Both the position numbers and the translations under genes were made by a program. A DNA stretch of 45,543 bases from an uncultured Gammaproteobacteria bacterium (lineage in GTDB: Bacteria; Pseudomonadota; Gammaproteobacteria; Pseudomonadales; Azotimanducaceae), in NCBI GenBank assembly GCA_913043815.1, contig CAJWNY010000012.1, positions 1 through 45,543 on the forward strand, in the 5' to 3' direction. Each line of letters opens with the position of its first letter. Within the stretch, counting starts at the first letter, position 1. Shown in pieces: positions 26,979-35,848 of the stretch. The notes under the pieces were generated by a model. It saw only the letters and a list, made by a program, of their open reading frames with translations, ran no database searches and had not been told where the DNA came from.

Positions 26979-28205
26979 TCCCAGCATAGCCAACCTTTGG
27001 ATTTGGAGGAAGCATTAGCTTCTTTGAAAGCGCAATTGTTACCGATAAATGAGGTGGAGCACTGTGCTTTGCAACACAGTCGCGGCAGAATACTGGCCAA
27101 GCCTGTGACCGCCCAACTCAGCTTGCCACCCTTCCGGGCGTCGGCAATGGATGGTTATGCGATTCATGCAGAGGAATTTGACCAGTTGCTCGTTATTATC
27201 GGCGAGAGCCTCGCTGGGCAACCTTTCCAAGGTGATATTGGTCCGGGAGAATGCGTGCGCATTTTTACCGGCGCATTGGTGCCGGCCAGTGCAGATCAAA
27301 TAATTTTGCAGGAAGAAGTCGCTGAGCGTAAAGGCAGTCAAGTGCGATTTAATTCTCACAATACACCTGAATCTTATATCCGCCCTATTGGAAACGACCT
27401 AAAAATAGGCAGTCGAATTGCAGGGCAAGGTGACCTTTTAAACCCGTTTTTAATGGGCAGCCTTGCCAGTGCTGGCGTCAACTCTGTAGAGGTTTTTCGC
27501 AAGCCTGTAATCGGCGTTTTTTCTAGTGGCGACGAACTCAGAGATCCCGGGGTTCAAGTCGAGGATTTACTAGAGGGTCAAATTTACGATTCAAATCGGC
27601 TCACGGTTATCCAGTTATTAGCCAATTTGCCGTTAGAAGTTCGCGATTTGGGAAGACTGGCGGATGAAGTAGATGTAGTGAGCGAAGCTCTGACGAGCGG
27701 AGCAAAGTACTGCGATGCCATGATCACCAGTGGCGGCGTCTCAGTGGGCGACGCAGATTACATTACCGAGACCATTGAAAAACTGGGGACGCTCGCGTTT
27801 TGGCGCCTCAATCTTAAGCCGGGTAAGCCTATGGCTTTTGGCAAGATAGAAAACTGCTGGATCTTCGGTCTACCGGGAAACCCCGTATCCACAATAGTTA
27901 CAGCTCTTTTATTGGTTCGCCCTGCGCTCGCCGCCCTTGCCGGCACTGTACCTGAGGCGCCCTTACGTATTAAGGCCAAGTTAACTACGTCGCTGCAACA
28001 TCAACCGGGACGAACAGAATATCAGCGCGGTACATTTACTCAGAGGGATGACGGGTTTGAGGTCGGCCATACGGGCGACCAGGACTCAAATAGATTAAGC
28101 ACTTTTCATAATGCAAATTGCTTAATAAAAGTTGATAACGAGACGAGGGATCTTCAGCCGGGGGATTGGGTAAATATATTGCCCCTGACCGACCTAATAA
28201 ATTGA
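26976..28205 (+). CDS. moeA: molybdopterin molybdenumtransferase MoeA
   Basis: MoeA inserts molybdate into adenylated molybdopterin to give the molybdenum cofactor. The 409-residue protein contains the SAMDGYA motif near residue 50, the FTGALVPASAD segment, and MITSGGVSVGDADYI followed by LKPGKPMAFG and FGLPGNPVS, all MoeA signatures. The C-terminal domain IV is present. The start is TTG with an AAGGTG ribosome-binding site. No other Mo-cofactor gene is nearby. Convergent with adk downstream. Confidence 0.94.
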   Translation: MSQHSQPLDLEEALASLKAQLLPINEVEHCALQHSRGRILAKPVTAQLSLPPFRASAMDGYAIHAEEFDQLLVIIGESLAGQPFQGDIGPGECVRIFTGALVPASADQIILQEEVAERKGSQVRFNSHNTPESYIRPIGNDLKIGSRIAGQGDLLNPFLMGSLASAGVNSVEVFRKPVIGVFSSGDELRDPGVQVEDLLEGQIYDSNRLTVIQLLANLPLEVRDLGRLADEVDVVSEALTSGAKYCDAMITSGGVSVGDADYITETIEKLGTLAFWRLNLKPGKPMAFGKIENCWIFGLPGNPVSTIVTALLLVRPALAALAGTVPEAPLRIKAKLTTSLQHQPGRTEYQRGTFTQRDDGFEVGHTGDQDSNRLSTFHNANCLIKVDNETRDLQPGDWVNILPLTDLIN

Positions 28206-28268
28206 CCAGATCACTGGCCGGCCTGCTGAACCCAGTGCTCCGCAGAATCTAACTAAAGCGAAAAGAGC

Positions 28269-28913
28269 CTATTTAATGGAAGCAAGACCTTCAGATATGG
28301 CGCTCTGGATCTCAGAGACATCACCCTGTCCGTTCACTTCAATATAGGCTATCAAGGGTTGGCTTTTATAATGAACGGCCAGAGGCTGCGTTTGTTCATA
28401 ATAAACGGCTAGACGGTCACGAACAGTTTCTTCTGTGTCATCTTCTCTTTGCACTAGTGGGTCGCCAGATTCATCATCCAAATCGACAACTTTCGGTGGG
28501 TTATAAATTACATGGTAGACCCGCCCGGAACCCGGGTGCACTCGACGCCCAGTAATGCGTTTAATCAGTTCTCCGTCATCCACTTGAATCTCCACCACGG
28601 CGTCGATAGGTACATCCGCAGCTTCCATCGCTGCTGCTTGTGGAATAGTTCGAGGAAATCCATCAAAGAGGAAACCATCTGCGCAGTCGGATTCTAAAAT
28701 GCGCTCTTTAACCAAAGCTATAATGATTTCGTCCGACACCAAACCGCCTGAATCCATGACTACCTTAACCTGATTGCCAAGCTCACTGCCGGAGCTAACT
28801 GCCGCACGTAACATATCTCCGGTGGAAATCTGGGGAATGTTTAGCTGTTCTTTTATGAACTGCGCTTGGGTGCCTTTTCCTGCGCCAGGTGGTCCCAATA
28901 AGATTATCTTCAT
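28269..28913 (-). CDS. adk: adenylate kinase
   Basis: Adk interconverts ATP plus AMP and two ADP. The 214-residue length equals E. coli Adk. It has the P-loop [10 protein letters not shown] at 7-16, the AMP-binding [17 protein letters not shown], and a long-form LID domain ([17 protein letters not shown]) that lacks zinc-binding Cys, as in other gammaproteobacteria. The ATG at 28913 is chosen because a GGAG lies about ten bases upstream. The longer frame opens with TTG. Its promoter must lie between 28914 and 29033, next to the relA terminator. Confidence 0.97.
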   Translation of the reverse strand: MKIILLGPPGAGKGTQAQFIKEQLNIPQISTGDMLRAAVSSGSELGNQVKVVMDSGGLVSDEIIIALVKERILESDCADGFLFDGFPRTIPQAAAMEAADVPIDAVVEIQVDDGELIKRITGRRVHPGSGRVYHVIYNPPKVVDLDDESGDPLVQREDDTEETVRDRLAVYYEQTQPLAVHYKSQPLIAYIEVNGQGDVSEIQSAISEGLASIK

Positions 28914-28981
28914 TCTCTCTGTCTCCAAACGATGACTGCGTTTAACAACTTAAGCGCGACACTTTACCTGATTTTCGATGC

Positions 28982-29003
28982 AAAAAAGCCATGGTTAACG
29001 GCT
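28982..29003 (-). terminator. rho-independent terminator after relA
   Basis: On the minus strand AGCC(G) pairs with (T)GGCT around a loop of about seven to nine bases and is followed by six T. It lies about 30 bases after the relA stop and before the adk start, as expected for the end of the lepA-to-relA transcript. The stem is short, so efficiency is uncertain. Confidence 0.5.
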
Positions 29004-29033
29004 GATTTTTGAAGCTACTTGCTAGCGCGTGCC

Positions 29034-31049
29034 CTAAAGCAGTGGGTTCCGAACCACCGACTGCACTCCTTTTAAAAAGTTAATCCTACTGATTAACTGA
29101 AAGTACTGACGCCAGTCCTGTAATTCTACTTCTAGAGAAATACGCGCTTCTGTTACGGATGCCATAACTTCGCCGGAAGCCGCCAAAATTTGTAGATCCA
29201 TGGCCGCCACAAGCTGAGTGATATCACTAAGCAGACCATGTCTATTTGCAGCAGTAACACTGATCCCCATGCGCTGCGGAAAAGTAGCAAGAAGGCCGCT
29301 AGGTAAATTGGCCGAACTTTTCGCATTTTCTACCCTGCTTCGATTTTCTAAAAACTCAGCCATAAGAGCAATATAGCTTTGCTCACCACCGCTTACCGCG
29401 CGCAGCATCGCGTCCACATCCACGTACTTCGTGTCTTCACAAAGAGCCTCAAACTGAGCATCAGAGACGGTATCAAGGCCTATACTGGCTGCCAAAGTTT
29501 GAATCAGCTGCAGCCCAACTTTAGGTTCTAAATTTTCAGCCCTAGAGCGATATTGAGTAACGATTTTCGCCTTCGCCCTATGCGTTCGCACAAACTCAAG
29601 GGTTGGTTCCAGCCACTCTCTATGGGGCCCGAGATTTTCACTATTACTATCGCCGCCCAAAACTCGAACTTGCTGACCAGTCTTGAGTTCAGTGTACAGA
29701 GGTACTTCCATGCCATTCACAATACCGCCAACGCAGTTATGACCAAGATCCGTATGCACTCTATAAGCAAAGTCTAATACGGTGGCACCAGCGGACAAAT
29801 CTAAAACGTGTCCCTTTGGTGTAGATACAAAAATGCGGTCCTCGCTGATTCGTTGCCTTAGTAGAGAAACTAAGTCCTCAGTATCACCAAGGTCTTCGTG
29901 CCATTCCAGTACTTGCCGCAACCAGTCCATTTTTGCGGAGAAACTCTCGTCTTCAGAAGTAAATTCTTTTTCACCGACTTTATAGGCCCAATGCGCACAA
30001 ACCCCAAGCTCTGCATCGTCGTGCATCTTTCTTGTGCGCACCTGTACTTCAAGCACTAAACCGTCATCCGCGGCTATCGCTGTATGGATACTTTGATAGC
30101 CATTCTCTTTTGGTGCAGCAATATAGTCGTCGAACTCTTTTGGGATATGTTGCCAGTGCGTATGGATAATGCCTAAAACGGCATAACAATCGGCTAAGGA
30201 ATCTACAATTACTCTAACCGCTCGAACATCATAGACTTGTTCAATAGGAATACTTTTCTTTTGCATCTTGCGCCAGATACTGAATATATTTTTCGCTCTA
30301 CCCCGAACTTCGGCTTCTACACCGTGTCCAACCAGCAATTCGCTAAATTGGATTGCCAAGGCTTGAATTTGATTTTCACGTTCTTGACGCTTATTGCTGA
30401 GCTGTTTCGCAATGCCCAGATAAATATCCTCACGCAAATAACGTAGCGACAAATCTTCCAGTTCCCACTTTAGCTGCCACATACCTAAGCGATCTGCTAA
30501 CGGAGCAAAAATGGCAGCGGCTTCTTCCGCAATGCGGGTCCTTCTGCTAGGCTCATAAGTCTTTGCATGACGCAATACCAACACACGTTCGGCCAGTTTA
30601 ATCACTGCAACACGGACATCATTAACTAACGAGATGAGCATTTTCCGCACATTATCCACTTGGCTGCGGCGCTCCTTCTCTAGCATTTTTGGTGCAGAAA
30701 TCTGCAGTAGGCTACTGGTTGCCATAGCACCTACATTCAGAGTCAGTTCGCAAACTTCATCTCCAACTCTAAATCTGAGTTCAGCGTTATCGACAAGAGA
30801 TTTTCGCCAAGAGTGATAACAAATCGCCGCCAGCACCGAAGCCTGATCTAGCCGTAACTGCGCCACCATCTCCGCCAACTCTAACCCTTGGAGCAATGAG
30901 GGATCTGCGACCTCACTCAACCACAAACATGTTTGAAGTATTTCTTCACGCTCTAAGTGCGGGCGCTCTGTGATTAATAAATCTGCCCAAGCAGCAAGAT
31001 CTACACTGCCGTCGGCATGCTCAGGTAACGCTTTTCGAACACTAACCAT
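29034..31049 (-). CDS. relA: GTP pyrophosphokinase RelA lacking the zinc-finger/RIS domain
   Basis: RelA makes (p)ppGpp on stalled ribosomes with uncharged tRNA in the A site. From the ATG at 31049 the protein is 671 residues (E. coli 744), beginning MVSVRKA like E. coli. It has a degenerate, presumably inactive hydrolase domain, a synthetase domain (about 245-360) with YDVRAVR, NGYQSIHT and LEVQVRT, and the acidic EFDDYI that marks RelA, not SpoT. TGS is at about 403-466, the helical domain at about 480-568, and ACT at about 595-671. The Cys-rich domain expected between the helical and ACT domains is absent, replaced by a linker of about 26 residues. The frame is uninterrupted. Confidence 0.94.
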   Translation of the reverse strand: MVSVRKALPEHADGSVDLAAWADLLITERPHLEREEILQTCLWLSEVADPSLLQGLELAEMVAQLRLDQASVLAAICYHSWRKSLVDNAELRFRVGDEVCELTLNVGAMATSSLLQISAPKMLEKERRSQVDNVRKMLISLVNDVRVAVIKLAERVLVLRHAKTYEPSRRTRIAEEAAAIFAPLADRLGMWQLKWELEDLSLRYLREDIYLGIAKQLSNKRQERENQIQALAIQFSELLVGHGVEAEVRGRAKNIFSIWRKMQKKSIPIEQVYDVRAVRVIVDSLADCYAVLGIIHTHWQHIPKEFDDYIAAPKENGYQSIHTAIAADDGLVLEVQVRTRKMHDDAELGVCAHWAYKVGEKEFTSEDESFSAKMDWLRQVLEWHEDLGDTEDLVSLLRQRISEDRIFVSTPKGHVLDLSAGATVLDFAYRVHTDLGHNCVGGIVNGMEVPLYTELKTGQQVRVLGGDSNSENLGPHREWLEPTLEFVRTHRAKAKIVTQYRSRAENLEPKVGLQLIQTLAASIGLDTVSDAQFEALCEDTKYVDVDAMLRAVSGGEQSYIALMAEFLENRSRVENAKSSANLPSGLLATFPQRMGISVTAANRHGLLSDITQLVAAMDLQILAASGEVMASVTEARISLEVELQDWRQYFQLISRINFLKGVQSVVRNPLL

Positions 31050-31102
31050 TGAACACTTCAATCCCCAGCGCTAGCACTATAAAATACACCGTATTAGTCA
31101 AT

Positions 31103-32464
31103 TTATTCACCACGCACGAAATGCCCAATAGTTTCCACATGTGCAGTATTTGGAAACATGTCGTAGATACCCACTTCTCGAAGAACAAAGCCGCTATCGC
31201 GAAGGCGCTTCGCGTCGTCGGCAAAAGTAACCGGGTTGCAAGAAACATAAACAATCTGCACTAGCTCAGGGGGATTCACCCAAGATTCTAAATTAGGACC
31301 AGCGCCGCTCCGCGGCGGATCTAAAATCAAAGCCTGTGGGAACTTACCAAAATGCCGCAGCGTTGCCAACATACTAGTGTCCACCTCAGCCGTGGCTGTT
31401 TCCGAGAAGAGGTCTTCGTCTGCAAAGTGGCAGCGATCCGAAAGACCATTCCGCTGCGCATTATGCTTCCCCATAATCACGGCTTCTTGGCTGCCTTCAA
31501 TACCCACAACCCTAGCGCCTGCACGAGCAAGAGGCAGAGTGAAATTGCCGATGCCGCAGAACATATCAGCAACAACTTGGTCAGCAATATTGCCAAGATA
31601 ACCTAGCGTCGTGCGCACCAACTCCCTATTCATAAGCGCATTCACTTGAGTAAATTGGTGAGGATAAAATTGTAGGCTCAGCCCGTACTCTGGAATTTTA
31701 TAATCCAGGGGAATGACTTTGTCGTCGTTATTGAGACGCGCTAAAGTGTTGTAACCCTTACTTTGCAGTAAAACCTGCACCGGGTGCTTGGTTTCGAAAT
31801 GTTGCCAAAGTGCCCGATCATTTTCTGTCAATGGCTGAAGGTGGCGTACCAAAATCGCAATATTATTATCCCCTTGCGCAACTTCCAGTTGAGGCACTGT
31901 ATGCGGTTCACTCATCTGGCCAACCGTCTTTTTTAGATCTGGCAATAGCGCTGACAACTGTTTGGTAAGGGTAAGGCAATGATCAATGCGCGCTACACGG
32001 TTGCTGAAGGACTCACGAAAACCTACCAATACGTTTTCCCCGACTACGCGCACGCCCATGCGCGCTTTGCGCCTGTACCCACTGCGCACCTGGGCACTAG
32101 GCTGCCGCCACTGAGCAGGCTCCACTGATACTCTTGCCAGTTGTTCGGCTAAATGACTTTGCTTATGTAACAGCTGAGCTTTAGCACTCATGTGGTGCAT
32201 TGCACACCCACCACAGCGGGGGAAATATTCACATGCTGAGGTCGCTCTGTCTTTGTTGGGCTGAACCTGGGATTCAGAAAAGTCTATCAGGCGACCGTCT
32301 GCAAACTTTTTGCCGCCGCGACGCTTCAAAATACGGGCAATCACTCTTTCACCGGGCAGCGCGTTTCGAATCCAGATTGGACGTTCGTTTAACGTGGCAC
32401 CGCCGAGTCCATCTTCGGACAGGCTCACTACATCTAATTCAACTTCGGTTGGGCTCTTGGCCAT
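31103..32464 (-). CDS. rlmD: 23S rRNA m5U1939 methyltransferase RlmD
   Basis: RlmD (RumA) methylates U1939 of 23S rRNA using S-adenosylmethionine and carries a 4Fe-4S cluster. The 453-residue protein has an N-terminal TRAM domain (about 1-65), the cluster cysteines in SACEYFPRCGGC, a Rossmann SAM domain with DMFCGIGNFTLPLA, and the catalytic nucleophile segment IVYVSCNP. It sits 53 bases upstream of relA on the same strand, a pairing common in gammaproteobacteria. Its start overlaps the recO 3' end by 26 bases. Confidence 0.96.
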   Translation of the reverse strand: MAKSPTEVELDVVSLSEDGLGGATLNERPIWIRNALPGERVIARILKRRGGKKFADGRLIDFSESQVQPNKDRATSACEYFPRCGGCAMHHMSAKAQLLHKQSHLAEQLARVSVEPAQWRQPSAQVRSGYRRKARMGVRVVGENVLVGFRESFSNRVARIDHCLTLTKQLSALLPDLKKTVGQMSEPHTVPQLEVAQGDNNIAILVRHLQPLTENDRALWQHFETKHPVQVLLQSKGYNTLARLNNDDKVIPLDYKIPEYGLSLQFYPHQFTQVNALMNRELVRTTLGYLGNIADQVVADMFCGIGNFTLPLARAGARVVGIEGSQEAVIMGKHNAQRNGLSDRCHFADEDLFSETATAEVDTSMLATLRHFGKFPQALILDPPRSGAGPNLESWVNPPELVQIVYVSCNPVTFADDAKRLRDSGFVLREVGIYDMFPNTAHVETIGHFVRGE

Positions 32465-33215
32465 CTACTATTATCCTACTATTGCGATACATCATTCGAC
32501 TGGTCAGCGGACGATCACCCAGTATTGGAGCTAACGCATCGCGCAGTAATTTTTTGGCCGCACGACGCACGGCAAGATCTTTAAAGTTTCTAGCGGCGAT
32601 AGCTAAGATCTCTTGACCCCAGAGCAATTGGCCAAGGTCTCTCGGCAAATTGCTCTCCCCCGCATACTCTCCCGGCACCAAAAAAAAACCCTCGCTAGGA
32701 CTAAAACTATATAAACGCAGGGGTTCTATAGCTTTCTCTAAGTTGGTTGAACCCACCGCAACCCGGCGAAAATCAAAGCCAAAGCCTAGGTGATGCAAAA
32801 GGTCCATTTCAAAATTACGCAAACTGGGCTCTAACTCATCGCCTTCTTCTATGGCTTCTAACACCGTCAACGCTGCAGTAAAAATATGCGGTTCGCTTTG
32901 ACGTTCTGGCACTAATCTACTGAGCAATTCCAATACATAAAACCCGGCGTACAGAGCGTCGCCTTTTAACGCAATAAAATGGCCTAAATCAAAATTTCTA
33001 ACCGTTACCAAACCGTCGCGCGGAATATAAGAAACAGTGCCGAATGAAAATGCTTGTAGCGCAACTCGTTTCGGATTGTCGCGTTTCAGCCCCTTCATTA
33101 CTCCAACTACACGCCCTTGGCCACGAGTAAGAAACTGCACAATAGAGCTGCTTTCCCTATAGGGCCTTACATGTAACACCACTGCCGGCTCTTGAGAAAG
33201 GTTAGAGGCAGCCAT
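32439..33215 (-). CDS. recO: DNA repair protein RecO
   Basis: RecO loads RecA on SSB-coated gaps with RecR in RecFOR repair. The 258-residue protein has an N-terminal OB fold (about 8-85, with VLHVRPYRESSSIVQFLT and GVMKGLKR) and a helical C-terminal domain. It lacks the zinc cysteines, as do many gammaproteobacterial RecO proteins. The C-terminus (RPLTSRMMYR) is typical. It is 47 bases downstream of era and overlaps rlmD at its end. Confidence 0.95.
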   Translation of the reverse strand: MAASNLSQEPAVVLHVRPYRESSSIVQFLTRGQGRVVGVMKGLKRDNPKRVALQAFSFGTVSYIPRDGLVTVRNFDLGHFIALKGDALYAGFYVLELLSRLVPERQSEPHIFTAALTVLEAIEEGDELEPSLRNFEMDLLHHLGFGFDFRRVAVGSTNLEKAIEPLRLYSFSPSEGFFLVPGEYAGESNLPRDLGQLLWGQEILAIAARNFKDLAVRRAAKKLLRDALAPILGDRPLTSRMMYRNSRIIVDGQEPNRS

Positions 33216-33262
33216 AGCGCAGTACTAACAAGTAGTTTGGCAGCGTGTGGTCAACACGGTTA

Positions 33263-34156
33263 CTAGTCGTAACCCAAATGCTTCATCTGTCCAACGTTGT
33301 TGGTCCAGCCTTTTCGCACTTTCACCCAAAGGTGGAGCATCACCTTATGGTCGAGCAAATGCTCAATATCTTTACGTGCTTCTTGTCCGATCAACTTCAT
33401 ACGCGCGCCAGCTTTACCAATCACGATGCGTTTTTGACCATCGCGCTCAACATAAATGTCTGCGTGAATTTCGGTGATTTTCTCGTTTTGTTTAAAACTT
33501 TCAATGACTACAGTGGAGCTATGCGGGATTTCATCACCCAACTGCCGCATGAGTTTTTCTCGCACGATTTCTGCAACCAAGAACCGTTCTGGTTGATCAG
33601 TCACTTCATCATCAGCGAAAAAGTGCTTACGCATAGGCAGTCGCTGAAACACATGGTGCCGAAAGCTGTCTACCCCATCTTTCTTTAGCGCGCTGACAGG
33701 CACTATTTCATCAAACAGGCCCATTGCGTGGAGCGCCTGCATCTGAGGCAACAACGCAGTTTTATCCTTAATCAAGTCGACCTTTGAAATCACTGCAAAC
33801 TTTGGCATATCGTGTTGCGCTAATAGCTTCAACACATGATGATCGCCATCTTGAATTTTACCCGCTTCAATAAGCACCACCAGCAGATCGACATCGGACA
33901 ATGCGGACGTTGCATTACTTACCATATACCGGTTCAGCTCGCGTTCTATGTGCTGATGAATACCGGGGGTATCTACGTAAATTGCTTGGTTGGCGTCAAC
34001 CGTATCTACACCAATTAAGTTACGCCTCGTGGTCTGTGGTTTACGCGAAGTGATACTGATCTTCTGCCCGAGGACGTGATTCAACAGCGTCGACTTCCCG
34101 ACATTAGGTCTTCCTACCAGCGCTACATAACCACATTTTTGTTGTTGTTCAAACAA
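33263..34156 (-). CDS. era: GTPase Era
   Basis: Era binds the 16S rRNA 3' end and helps 30S maturation. The 297-residue protein has a G domain (G1 GRPNVGKS at 15-22, G3 DTPG at 62-65) and a C-terminal KH domain with GKAGARMKLIGQEARKDIE. G4 is SKVD at 124-127 instead of the usual NKVD. The start is TTG at 34156, eight bases after an AGGGGA ribosome-binding site, with no ATG option. The rnc-era-recO arrangement is canonical. Confidence 0.95.
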   Translation of the reverse strand: MFEQQQKCGYVALVGRPNVGKSTLLNHVLGQKISITSRKPQTTRRNLIGVDTVDANQAIYVDTPGIHQHIERELNRYMVSNATSALSDVDLLVVLIEAGKIQDGDHHVLKLLAQHDMPKFAVISKVDLIKDKTALLPQMQALHAMGLFDEIVPVSALKKDGVDSFRHHVFQRLPMRKHFFADDEVTDQPERFLVAEIVREKLMRQLGDEIPHSSTVVIESFKQNEKITEIHADIYVERDGQKRIVIGKAGARMKLIGQEARKDIEHLLDHKVMLHLWVKVRKGWTNNVGQMKHLGYD

Positions 34157-34167
34157 AAAATTGTCCC

Positions 34168-34929
34168 CTAATTTGAACTATTGTTAGTATCGGCGATTTG
34201 CCCAGTATCAGATTCAGGAGAGCCCGAACCCTGCATTTGTTTGGCGATCACCGCTAACACGTCTTCTGCGGCGGATTTTTCCGCCGCTCGTCTAGAAGAT
34301 GCTTGCGAGGTGCACTGTAGGTTCATAGTAGGCACGTCGCAACGAACGGTGAACAGACGTTGATGGTCTGCACCGCAAACATCGACCACTTTATACGTAG
34401 GCAAGACTAGCCCATGAGCCTGAAGATATTCCTGCAAGCGAGTCTTGGGGTCCTTCAGAACCTCGGCCTCTAAGCCCTGCATTAAGTCAGTGAACAAAAG
34501 ATCCACCAGGTCAGAGCAGGGTTGAATGCCGCCATCTTCATGTATTGCGCCCATCACGGCTTCCAGGGCATCAGCAAGAATTGATGCACGGTCTCGCCCA
34601 CCCGTTTTCAGTTCGCCCGAACCCAAACGCAAATAACCAGAAAGGCCTAAACTCCTCGCCACTTCCGTCAACATTTTGCCGCGCACTAATTTGGCCCGCA
34701 TCAATGACAGCGCATCTTCCTGAACTTGTGGGTAGAGTAAAAACAACCTACTGCCCACCAAATAACCTAAAACAGCATCGCCAACAAACTCTAAACGCTC
34801 ATTGTTGGTCTTCGAAAAACTTTTATGGGTAAGAGCCAGTTTGAGCAATTCGATGCGCGTAAAAGTATATCCCAGCTTCGACTGCAGAGTTTCCAAGTCA
34901 TCCTCAATACTCTCTGTCAGTTCAGGCAT
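34168..34929 (-). CDS. rnc: ribonuclease III
   Basis: RNase III cuts double-stranded RNA and releases pre-rRNAs. It has the catalytic motif NERLEFVGDAVLG (about 42-54), a second acidic motif DALEAVMGAI, and a C-terminal double-stranded RNA-binding domain (about 160-230). The 253 residues exceed E. coli by about 27 because of a Ser/Asn/Asp-rich C-terminal tail. It lies 11 bases upstream of era and 68 bases after lepB. Confidence 0.96.
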   Translation of the reverse strand: MPELTESIEDDLETLQSKLGYTFTRIELLKLALTHKSFSKTNNERLEFVGDAVLGYLVGSRLFLLYPQVQEDALSLMRAKLVRGKMLTEVARSLGLSGYLRLGSGELKTGGRDRASILADALEAVMGAIHEDGGIQPCSDLVDLLFTDLMQGLEAEVLKDPKTRLQEYLQAHGLVLPTYKVVDVCGADHQRLFTVRCDVPTMNLQCTSQASSRRAAEKSAAEDVLAVIAKQMQGSGSPESDTGQIADTNNSSN

Positions 34930-34997
34930 TTGCTACGCTCCACTTACGCAATATTGCACAAACTATTTTATTCAATCGCTTCACAGATAGCATTTCT

Positions 34998-35786
34998 CTA
35001 CTCACTTTCAGCTGTTGCAAACCAGCGATTACGCGCGAAAGTGGGCCAGTTCAATCCAGGCGGTTTGTGAGCCCAAATAGCGACTGCCTTACCCACAACG
35101 TTCTCTTCTCGAGCCATACCCCAAGTGCGAGAATCTGCAGAGTGATCACGGTTATCGCCCATCATCAAGTACTCACCCGAACCAACGGTCCATTTCTGCG
35201 GTCTAGCGAAAGCTCTGGTTTTATGGATTCTGTGTTTTATGCCGCCAACCTCTTCAATAAACTCCGACGCACCAATGCCCAAGCGACGGTCTTCAAAACT
35301 GCGAACAAATTCATAAGGCAGTGCACGACCATTAACCGTCAGCTTCTTGTTGGCATAGCGAACTTGGTCACCCGGAATACCAATAACGCGCTTTATAAAA
35401 TATCGCGGATCGTGAGGTGGCACAAATACCATAACCTCGCCTCGCTGAGGATCGCCGATAGACATCACTTTCGTACCGAAAACTGGGAGCCGCAATCCAT
35501 AAGCGTATTTATTCACCAGAATGAAGTCGCCTACCTCTAAGGTTGGCACCATAGATTCTGATGGGATTTGATAAGGTTCCGCGATGAACCCACGTAAAAT
35601 TAAAACAAATAACAGCACAGGAAAAAACGATCGAGCATATTCGACAATCAAGGGTTGGTTTTCTTCTGGGTCTTGATCTGGATTTGCGGCAATGCGCGCC
35701 ACTTTAAAAAACAGCGTATCAATCAGCCAAATAAAGCCGCAGATAATTACGGCCCAAAACAGATAAAAAGGTAGATCAATATCCAT
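34998..35786 (-). CDS. lepB: signal peptidase I LepB
   Basis: LepB removes signal peptides from Sec and Tat exported proteins in the inner membrane. From the ATG at 35786 the protein is 262 residues, and a strong GGGGAGA ribosome-binding site supports this start over the upstream GTG. Two transmembrane helices (about 6-26 and 55-67) precede the periplasmic catalytic domain. The catalytic Ser78 sits in PSESM and Lys132 in KRVIGIPGD. GDNRDHSADSR near 220 completes the signature. It lies directly after lepA. Confidence 0.96.
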   Translation of the reverse strand: MDIDLPFYLFWAVIICGFIWLIDTLFFKVARIAANPDQDPEENQPLIVEYARSFFPVLLFVLILRGFIAEPYQIPSESMVPTLEVGDFILVNKYAYGLRLPVFGTKVMSIGDPQRGEVMVFVPPHDPRYFIKRVIGIPGDQVRYANKKLTVNGRALPYEFVRSFEDRRLGIGASEFIEEVGGIKHRIHKTRAFARPQKWTVGSGEYLMMGDNRDHSADSRTWGMAREENVVGKAVAIWAHKPPGLNWPTFARNRWFATAESE

Positions 35787-35848
35787 GATCAGTCTCCCCT
35801 TCACTTATCCCTAAAAGGCCTTGCACAAATACCTTGTTGCACATACTG

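Noticed and set aside
29034-31049. relA being a pseudogene or spoT
   Set aside because: The frame is open throughout, the synthetase motifs are intact, and the acidic EFDD motif identifies RelA. The missing zinc-finger domain is a clean internal loss, not a frameshift.
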